From: Verticillium longisporum
Lineage: Eukaryota > Ascomycota > Sordariomycetes > Glomerellales > Plectosphaerellaceae
DNA: 64,000 nucleotides
Direction: 5' to 3'
Assembly: GCA_019188255.1 (NCBI GenBank)
Contig: JAETXT010000010.1
Span: forward strand, 186,001 to 250,000
Below, in pieces: positions 56,621 to 64,000 of the stretch. The first letter of the stretch is position 1. Every line of letters starts with the position of its first letter. The notes under the pieces were generated by a model. That model was given only the letters and a program-made list of their open reading frames with translations, ran no database searches and had not been told where the DNA came from. The position numbers and the translations under genes are program-made.

Positions 56621-58212
56621 ATGAGTCCCCGCTCAACACAAGGTTCACGGGCGCTTCTACCAGCGGAGCAGCTGCTCGAGGCAGAGTTTGACCTTGAGGG
56701 CCTTGAGGTTCGCCTTGAAAGACTTAACCTCTCAGACTTTCAACTCTCCCAGTCAGCCTCGCATCTCCGACAGGCTCTCCTAAATCTATATCGACAGCTT
56801 GCGGCCAAACACCATGCGGTACCTCTGCCCGTCGGCTGTTCAACCAGCACCACGCACGTCCTGACACGCCCAGGTGGAAAGACCTCTTCGCCTCCTCGAC
56901 TCTTCTTCGCCAGAAGCCCCTTGAAACGCACAACACCCGCAGTTCCGTCAAGATGGCCAAGGACGAGACGGAAGAGTTGATTGAACTGATAAAAGACGTG
57001 TCGGTGGTCGAATTTCTGCGACACCAGCTACGACCTGCGTCCCGCCAGTCCTCCGCGTCTCCGAGCTGTCCTGCAGTGCAGCCCAAGGCCACAAAAGGAA
57101 CGCCGATTCTCGACTTGCCGCTCGAGATGATCCTGCGGATCGCCTGGCATCTCCGTCCCGCTGACCAAGCAGCCCTATCCATGTCGAGCAAGGTCCTACT
57201 TCGCTGCCTCGAGGGCCGCCTGCAACCGATGAACACAATGCATCGGAAAACCTTTCTGCAAACTCTGGAAAGAGACCCTGGCGTTGGCAACCACCTCTAC
57301 TACTGCACCTTTTGCATCCGTCTTCACAGGTTCGACCCGTGTTGGGGCATCATCAACTGGCAGGCCGGCCCACGGCAGGCGAAGCAATGCCGCTGGTGGA
57401 CCAAGCCGCGGGCCATCAACTTGAGGCCACACGGATGGTATGTCTTCATCACAAACTTGTTCCCGTCAGCGGTGCGAATACACTATTACCACGGCCGACT
57501 CGTGATGAACCGGCATCGGCGAGGCGCACCCAGCGGGCTGCCGCTTGAGCGGCTGCAGGTCAAACGACTCACGTGGACGTGCATGGGGGTTCCGCAGGGC
57601 GGCAGCGTTGTGCGTACGGCCGAGATGGAGCCACAGGTTATCAGCGACGAGCTCTTCCTGTGCAGCACGACCACAGTGACAGCGGCGAACGGCGGCGGAT
57701 GCTCGTTGGACAAGCTGCGCGCGCACGTGGCGGCGCTTGACCTCCAGGTCTGTGGCCATGAGGCGATGATACTCAAGACGCCACGGCACCGCATCTCACC
57801 TACCTGGCTGCTGGACTTGTACGAGCAGTGGCGGCCCGGTGCGGCGGGAAGCAGGGCAATCGCCGCCTGGTCGCCGTGCCCCTCGAGCAGGACGCCGATC
57901 GTGGTGAGCTCGTGCGGCGCGTGCGCCACAGACACCGAGTCCTGGTACGAGATGCAGGAGGATGCCGGACCAGGCGACAGCACGGGGAAGCAGTGGGTGT
58001 TTACGCTGAAGTCGTACCACCAGCTGGGACCGTGCCGGAGACCGATGGACTTCCAGAGGCGCGGCTTCATGTGGCGTGGCTGGGAAGCAGAGGCGTTCCG
58101 ACCAAGGGCGTATCGGGAGCCCGTCCGGGACATGGTGGCCTTTCCACATGGTTCCGTGATGGTGCGGTGGCGGGTGAGGGACACGAGAGCGTTTGACTTT
58201 TCTGGTCCCTAA
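56621..58212 (+). CDS. F-box-like domain protein, frame broken once near the N-terminus
   Basis: An F-box protein, expected to bind Skp1 and present a substrate to an SCF ubiquitin ligase; the substrate is unknown. The safe part is the open frame from the ATG at 56953 (419 residues), with the F-box at about residues 52-88 of that frame (ILDLPLEMILRIAWHL...LSMSSKVLLRCLEG). A CxxC-type pair (YYCTFCIRLH) follows, then no recognised repeats. Upstream, another frame from 56621 reads as a charged helix (AEFDLEGLEVRLERLNLSDF) and joins the main frame if one C is restored in the run 56828-56830. The sequence then passes through RRLFNQHHARPDTPRWKDLF, giving 530 residues in all. The in-frame sequence before 56953 looks coding, so I start the gene at 56621, with 56953 as fallback. 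Confidence 0.7.
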
Positions 58213-58670
58213 TGACAGTCGTGCTGCTTGTAATAGTAGAATGTTACAGTATTCGATCCTCTGTGAAGGATTACTCGACGGTGACCTTGATGGCTGCCTG
58301 GCATGGAATGCGAATCGTAGTGATTGACAGGCATGGCTCGAGGGATGACGAGAATGATGATGATGACGACCGTGAGCGTATCTTGTGGTACGTACCGTTA
58401 TCGAACCACGAGGCCAATTGGGGGGGTAATAATAATAAGTCTTGGTGTTCATGATGAGAACGTTGCGTCGCGTTAGGCGCGGCGCACGTTGCAACCCTTC
58501 TGGGGATAGCGTGGCTGGGCGAGATGGGCCGAACTCCTGGCGTGCCCTTGTGCCTTTGTGCCTTTGAGTAAGGTCAGAGATGGTGGGATGGCAGTGGAGT
58601 GAAAACATTGGATTTCAGGCAACTTTTGTCTGCGGCCGAATGCGCCGTCCGCGCCCCGAAGTTGCAGTCC

Positions 58671-58718
58671 TGCCTAGTACCTCGAGCAGTGCAGTGCCTA
58701 GTACCCCGAGCAGTGCAG
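58671..58718. repeat. 24-base tandem duplication
   Basis: Two adjacent 24-base units beginning TGCCTAGTACC and ending GCAGTGCAG, differing at one base (T/C). Confidence 0.85.
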
Positions 58719-58811
58719 TCGCAGTTGCCGCTCCAAAGTCATTGCGCAATTGACTCGAGCGCCAAGATTGGAAGCAGGGGCAGCAGTTCCTGCCTTGGGT
58801 GCCAGCAGCAC

Positions 58812-58840
58812 CGCACTCGCACTCGCCCTCGCACTCGCAC
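58812..58840. repeat. CGCACT hexamer repeat
   Basis: About five CGCACT/CGCCCT units in tandem, non-coding. Confidence 0.8.
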
Positions 58841-59406
58841 AGAGGTACCGTACGTAGACTGACTTGTAGGTAGGTTCCCACCAAGATGGGGCGCCGATCA
58901 TTCATCGCCCCCGGCCCTGACACAAACGGAGGAATGAGCTTGGTAACGTGCGCCCAGCGTCGCTCTCGCCTAATCGCCCAGACGGCAAACCGATTGGCAG
59001 CACGGCTCCGAGTCGGCAGGCAGGACCCCACCTGCGTCTGACACCAAACCGCTGGACCGCTGGGCCGCTGGGAAACAGCCGCCCATCCTGATCACCGAGG
59101 AAGGAGCCTCCTAAAGTGACATGGCTTGGCAGTAGCTTGGGGCCACTGGTCTCCAATGGCCCCAAAGCAGGCGCAAATCGCGATGCGACGGCACGGAATA
59201 AGCACCGTCGCAGAAGGAAGTCGCTTGTGCTCCTACTCGTTGCTCTAGACCACCTTGTGGAGCATCAGGGCAGGGCGGTAGATTGGTCGTGCCCTTAGAT
59301 CGATCCTGACTGCCTCGTTGGCTAATTATTAGCAAAAGGCAGGTCGCGTCAGCCCTAGAAGCTTGCGTGCCTACCCTGCAGCTAAGGGTGCCTTCCATGC
59401 TGATCT

Positions 59407-59430
59407 GGCGCAGGCGCAGGCGCAGGCGCA
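59407..59430. repeat. GGCGCA hexamer repeat, four copies
   Basis: Four perfect tandem copies of GGCGCA, non-coding. Confidence 0.85.
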
Positions 59431-59492
59431 GCCCCTCCTCGGTTGCGAGTGCGAGCGGTCAAAGGACAATACCTACCTTAGGACCTACCTTA

Positions 59493-59552
59493 GGTACTGA
59501 CCTAGGTACTGACCTAGGTACTGACCTAGGTACTGACCTAGGTACTGACCTA
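59493..59552. repeat. 12-base minisatellite GGTACTGACCTA, five perfect copies
   Basis: Five identical 12-base units, flanked on both sides by related CCTACCTTAGG and AGGTAGGTACC sequence. It lies about 400 bases upstream of the RTA1-type start. The unit contains half of the GGTACC motif that recurs in other spacers here. Confidence 0.9.
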
Positions 59553-59746
59553 AGGTAGGTACCTACCTACCTGGCAAAAGCGCGCATGGAGAATCGAAAA
59601 CGGCATCATGGTGCGCCGCCCGCCATCGCCATCACCTGCAGGTCTTGTCAGCAAATACACGCCGTGTGATGACGAATGCACTGCAATATGCGACCCTGGC
59701 GTGCGGGTCGGACGTTTGAGTTTCATGTTGAACCCAGTTGAAGCGG

Positions 59747-59753
59747 TATTTAA
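59747..59753 (+). promoter_or_regulatory. Possible TATA element of the RTA1-type gene
   Basis: TATTTAA about 200 bases before the start codon, a spacing similar to that of the wall-protein gene. Suggestive only. Confidence 0.3.
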
Positions 59754-59954
59754 GGATACTTATCATCTTTGTTGCTGCCTACTCAATGTGGCTTGGCCTA
59801 GCAGCAGATAAATCGCCAGACTCCCTCGACCGTCAAGTCTTGTCTCTCTCACTGTGCTTGGCTTCTTCAACACTACAACTTCCTTCCCGCATCACTTGCA
59901 CCAGCTATCACCATCACCAGAACCTGTCAATCGAGATATCATCAGTCAGACGCC

Positions 59955-61012
59955 ATGGCCACGACAAATCCCGCCGACTTTGGGGACGTCCCGCCACAGT
60001 ACATCCACCGCCTCGACAACGGCTCGTACGTCTTCATGGGCATGTTCAACACGTACGGCCCCGGCGCCAACTGCACCCTCGACCTCTGTCCCATCGAGTG
60101 GACCGTCTACCAGTATCGCCCCATCCTCGGCGTCTCCATCATGTTCATCATCCTCTACTTTCTTGCTCTCCTCGTCCATGTCTACCCGGGTTTCCGCTGG
60201 CGCACCTGGTGGTTCGCCTCGTTCATGGCCGCCGGATGCCTCGCCGAAGTCGTCGGCTACATCGGCCGTGTGCTCCTCTACAGCAACCCCTGGTCCTTCG
60301 GCGCCTTCCTCATCCAGATTGTCTTCATCACCTTTGGCCCCGTCTTCTTCACAGCCGCCATCTACGTGACCCTCGCCCGCGCCATCGTCTTCTTCGCCCC
60401 CGACATCTCCCGCATCCGGCCCCGCCTCCTCTGGATCTTCTTCATCACCGCTGATATCCTCTGCCTCGTCCTGCAGGCCGCCGGCGGCGCCATCTCCTCC
60501 ATCTCGGCCGGCTCCAACAACATTGGCGTCGACGTCGCCCTCGCCGGACTCATCCTGCAAGTCGTCCTGCTCTTCGCCTTTTGCGTCTTCTTTGGCGACT
60601 ACATGTGGCGCTACATCCGCAGCGTCAAGCCCGACGCCAGCCGCGCCATTGGCCGTCGCCAGCGTCTCTTCTTCGGCGGCCTCGCCGCCGCCATTGTCCT
60701 CATCTTTGTGCGCTGCGTCTACCGTGTCGACGAGCTGAGCGAGGGATACCAAAACTCGACCAAGATTACCAACGAAGGTCTCTTCATCGGGCTCGAGGGA
60801 GTGTGCGTTTCGTTGCCGCCCTTTCCGTTGCGTGCATGGTATGCTGACTTGTCACGTGCAGACTCATCGTGCAGGCGGCCTGCGCCCTCTTCATTGGACA
60901 CCCGGGCTATGGCTTGGAGGGAAAGGTCGTGTCCGAGGGCCGGACGAAGGAGGCGGCGAACGTCGAGAGCGGCTTGCAGAGCGAGAGTACCAAAGAGACA
61001 CCGTCCGAATGA
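59955..61012 (+). CDS. RTA1-like seven-helix membrane protein
   Basis: Belongs to the RTA1/RSB1 lipid-translocating family; yeast members are linked to sphingoid-base export and resistance to 7-aminocholesterol. Two exons (intron 60803-60861) encode 332 residues. An extracellular N-terminal segment carries two Cys (NCTLDLCP). Seven hydrophobic helices follow, among them SIMFIILYFLALLVHVY, SFGAFLIQIVFITFGPVFF and IVLIFVRCVYRVDE. Family marks are EVVGYIGR after helix two, GPVFFTAAIYVTLAR in helix three, ILCLVLQAAGGAI in helix four, FVRCVYRVDEL near helix six and LIVQAACALFIGHPG in helix seven. The cytosolic tail is short and charged. The exact substrate is unknown. Confidence 0.92.
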
Positions 61013-62210
61013 TAGTCCCGGTTGAGTGTCTTTGCATGTTGATTTGTCCTGATGAAGGTTGGTAATTTGAAATTCAATAGAGCGTTTCGTTGGGTTCATA
61101 TGTTTCCTGCCATGATGGCACTGCTATGCGGGTTCGTGAGATGCCGTGGCTCCCACGGGCCTCCGTGATCCCCGTGGGGTGGCAGATTTGCGAACAACGT
61201 CACCGGCTCATGCTTGGGAACGGGGAGAAGCTAGCCGAGTAACCACTGTGCTGCATTTCGAACTGGGTAGATCGGGTGGCCGTTCGTGCACGGCACCAAG
61301 ACCCCGCGTGCCCGCCACGGCATAGCGCAGAAACAGGCGGCACCGTGCCCTCGAACGCGTGAGCCCCCTCCAGACATGCAAGACGCGATTCACCCTCCTG
61401 GCCCCCGAGACAAGTCAGCGAGACTGAGACCGGTCAGCGAGCTGAGACCGAGGGGCGCGGGGCTTGGTCTACGTCAAGGCGGACGCTGGAGGCGATGCTG
61501 CACGATGCTCGCGCCACGGGTGAGGCGCCGTCGGACATTGGCGACCAGCCAGCGGACAGCGCCCAACAATTTGACCTTGACGGCAGACTCTCTACTGCTA
61601 ACGGAAGACGAACTCGCGGCTCCTCGACAGCCATGCTCGCCTTGATGCGGAAGTGGACCCCCGCGTGGGGTGTGGATCCTCGGCCCCATCCGAGCCGAGC
61701 CTAGCCCGTCCGTCTAGCCCCCGTCCGACTCGGCACGGGGCACAGACCCGACCATCGCGAACCCCCCACCACCAGATCCGCCGACGCGCCGACGCGCCGC
61801 CCTCTACGCACCCCCGGTCGCTCCAAGGCGGAGCCAACGCGCGACACGTTCCAGAGTTTCGGCAGTCTCTGAGAGAACCCGCGCAGAGGAAGAGAGGGCC
61901 GTGTGCGCCATCTGTTGCGAATAAGCCTTGACTTTTTTCAGATTGAAGCATATCTCTACGAGGTTCGCCTCGTCTTTCAAAACCCTGTTGGTCGGCTTTT
62001 CGTGTGTTGTGTTGCGACTTGTTCAAGTGAAACCCCCTACCATGCCCGTCTGTCCTCTTTGTGAACGCCAAGCTCGAAATCCCAAGCAGCCGTGATCGCC
62101 GTGTAACACAGATCGCCCCTCCCTCTTTTGGAGTCTTTCTTGCCATGTGAGGCCCATTTCCAGGATCCCCCGACATGGACAAGTTTGTTCCCTGGCCGCA
62201 CAGCGCAAAT
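61013..62210. other. Convergent 3' spacer
   Basis: 1.2 kb between the RTA1-type gene and the Whi5-type gene, tail to tail. Frames here are Arg/Pro-rich shadows without motifs. Confidence 0.45.
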
Positions 62211-63347
62211 TCAGACCGAAGGCGGCAGCATAGTCCTCGCCAAGCTCACAAGACCCGTCGCAGCACCGCCGAGCGCCACGCCCCCAGCCGGCTTCGTCTC
62301 CTTCGCGTCCTCCTCAGACGCAGACTCGAGCACCTGAGCAGCAGCGGCAGCAGCAGCGGCAGCAACATCAGGCGTAGTCTCAGCCCGCTTCACCACCGGC
62401 CCCGCCTCGTCCTCCGACTCGGCCTCCCTCTCCTCCATCTCAGCCTCGACCGTCGCATCGCTGTCGACGCTAGCCTCTCGCACCGCCCGCTCGGCGGCAG
62501 CAGGCACCGGCACAGGCCGCCTCTGCAGCCTCTCGAGCGGCACGTCGGCCTGTCCGGTGCGGAGCTTGTAGTTGGCGAGCCCGAGCCGCAACCTCAGAAT
62601 CTGGGCTTTCTGCGACGGGGTTAGCGGCGTCATCTCTCTCTCTCTCTCTCGCAGGAAGCAGGAGCACGACGGGGGAAGAACAAACCTCTCTCGCCTGCGC
62701 GCGCGTCAAGGGCGCCGCCACCACCGGCCTCGGCCCCAGCGCAGCAACAGCCTGCTGCGCCAGCTCGGGGTCCGTCATGGCCGTGTCGTCGTGGGCGTTG
62801 GACGCGATGCTCGCGTCAAAGACGGACGAGACGGCCGGGGAGGCGGATCTCGTGCCAAGGGGCTCTTGTGATGGGTGTTCGGGCGTCGTTGTCGCCGTCG
62901 TCTTCGGCATCACCGTCTTTTCCCTCTCGGCCTGCCGTGTCCCGCATGTCAGCTCATGGCACTCTTTGCAGTCTCGAGCTGCAGAAAGAAAGAAAGAAAG
63001 AAGAAGAAAAAAAAAAAAAGGTAAAATCATACCTCGATGCTGGCCTCCCGCCTCGGCGAAGAAGGCAAGCTCCGCCTCGACGGCCGCTGCTCCCCCTCCG
63101 CCGCCGGGTCCTGGCACAGCTTCTTGGCCGGGCCGTTCTCGTCCACCCGCGACACGACCTCCTGCAGCGGCCTCTTCAGGCCCGCCGGGGCGCCGGTGCT
63201 GAACAGGCCCATGCTCGCCTTGAGGGGCGACCGCGCCGCAGCCGGTGCCGCGGGCTGAGGCTTGAGGGAGAAGGCGGCGGCGGTGCCGGGCGAGCTTGCG
63301 TTTGCGTCGAGGGGCGCGAGGGCGCGTCTCTTCGTTGGAGAGTCCAT
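62211..63347 (-). CDS. Whi5/Nrm1-type G1/S transcriptional repressor
   Basis: A candidate member of the Whi5/Nrm1 family, which binds SBF/MBF-type factors and restrains G1/S transcription until phosphorylated by Cdk. Three exons encode 319 residues (introns 62932-63032 and 62610-62685). The N-terminus MDSPTKRRALAPLDANASSPGT contains SP/TP Cdk-type sites and basic residues, and further SP/TP sites follow (RSPLKAS, SSPRREA). The decisive feature is the motif at 188-216, KAQILRLRLGLANYKLRTGQADVPLERLQ, which matches the family's short helix for transcription-factor binding. The rest is disordered, acidic and Ala-rich. The first intron contains the A-rich satellite at 62984-63019. Function is inferred from the motif alone. 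Confidence 0.78.
62984..63019. repeat. AAAG/A-rich simple repeat in an intron
   Basis: (GAAA)n passing into GAAGAA and a poly-A run, wholly within the first intron of the Whi5-type gene. Confidence 0.8.
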
Positions 63348-64000
63348 TGTTTTCTGGAACGTGGCGGAAGAACCGGTTGACTGTATGTCTGTGTGTTTGT
63401 GTGTGTGAGAGAGAGATTGTCCGAGTTTCGGGTCAAGGTGCCCTTTGCTGCAGATCGTGGACTGGGCTGTTCGCGCAAGAGGGAAAAAAGCAATGGGTTG
63501 CGTATGTAAAAGGACGCGGCTCGAATCGCGTCCCACCACAGACGGGCTGTCTCCAAAAAGACAACAAATAAACAAAACGTGGTGTTGACGCTATGAAGCA
63601 GGGCTGGGCGCACGCAACCCCAAAGATCACCACAAAACAAGGTGTATTCCTGAAGTTCGGGAGAGAGATGCAGAGGTTATCGCGAGAGTCTGGGACGTGA
63701 TGGGAGAGAAGTAAAGGTTGAGAACGAGATTCGGCCACGGCAGGCCAGATAGAGACCGACGCGTGAAGACGAACGGGGCCGACAAGGGGTGCTGATTGAA
63801 CACCCTCTTCATCCCGCGAGCGGGGTGCTTATTGGCTCGTTTGTCCTGGGTCGCGTCAAGAGTCCACGACGGGTTACACCCCCCAGGTGACCCCATCCAC
63901 ACACCCCCACCCCCCACCTTACCAACCCCCGAAATCAACAGCTGGCGGTGCATTACCTTTGGCCCCCCTAGCCTTTCAGGGTCCATCGAAGGCGGTATTG
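63348..64000. promoter_or_regulatory. Upstream region of the Whi5-type gene
   Basis: Promoter and leader region with a short GT/GA repeat near 63,390-63,415. No other gene is supported before the window ends. Confidence 0.45.

Larger units (their letters stand above)
58213..59746. other. Spacer with several short tandem repeats
   Basis: 1.5 kb between tandem genes with no supported coding frame. It is rich in short duplications, listed separately, and should contain the RTA1-type gene promoter. Confidence 0.5.

Overview
The window is nuclear DNA of a filamentous ascomycete, most likely a Sordariomycete (that placement is inference). The genes are GC-rich. They carry short spliceosomal introns of about 50-290 bases with GTRNGT-type donors, CTRAC-like branch points and YAG acceptors. 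The gene set is fungal: RTA1-type and fungal-rhodopsin membrane proteins, a Whi5-type repressor, Bdp1, Los1, and an intron-containing tRNA-Phe.

Layout. 1-10 kb: a secreted tyrosinase (-), a tRNA-Phe gene (+), and a full-length ABCB-type multidrug transporter (-). 10.9-20 kb is a dense housekeeping block: a SARAF-like calcium-entry regulator (+), the H2B ubiquitin ligase Bre1 (-), the TFIIIB subunit Bdp1 (+) and the repair/proteasome shuttle Rad23 (-). A four-helix membrane protein (-) lies at 20.7-22 kb. About 8 kb (22.0-30.2 kb) then holds only simple repeats and no convincing gene. 30-34.4 kb: a divergent pair, the lysophosphatidate acyltransferase Slc1 (-) and a DENN/LCHN-type protein (+). 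36-44 kb looks accessory: a secreted right-handed beta-helix protein (+), an unrecognised protein (-), a fungal-rhodopsin membrane protein (-) and a secreted berberine-bridge-type FAD oxidase (+). The tRNA exportin Los1 (-) follows at 44.7-48 kb, then a 5-kb spacer, a GPI-anchored proline-rich wall protein (+), an AT-rich relic, an F-box protein (+), an RTA1 transporter-like protein (+) and a Whi5/Nrm1-type G1/S repressor (-).

Themes. A tRNA gene, a Pol III initiation factor (Bdp1) and a tRNA exporter (Los1) share the window, and Bre1 and Rad23 are both ubiquitin-pathway proteins. I see no polyketide or peptide synthetase, intact transposon, rRNA or CRISPR array, and I did not find a convincing undescribed system.

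The most notable signal is a recurring defect. Five conserved or otherwise protein-like reading frames are broken, or locally shifted, at short C/G runs, nearly always in the direction of one missing base. Two further conserved genes (the ABC transporter and Bre1) carry a single in-frame TAG with intact coding sequence on both sides. The simplest reading is homopolymer under-calling and a few base errors in the assembly. If read data rule that out, it becomes a real biological question, because several of these genes are normally well conserved. TAG is also used as the natural stop of at least four genes here, so a wholesale change in the meaning of TAG is unlikely.
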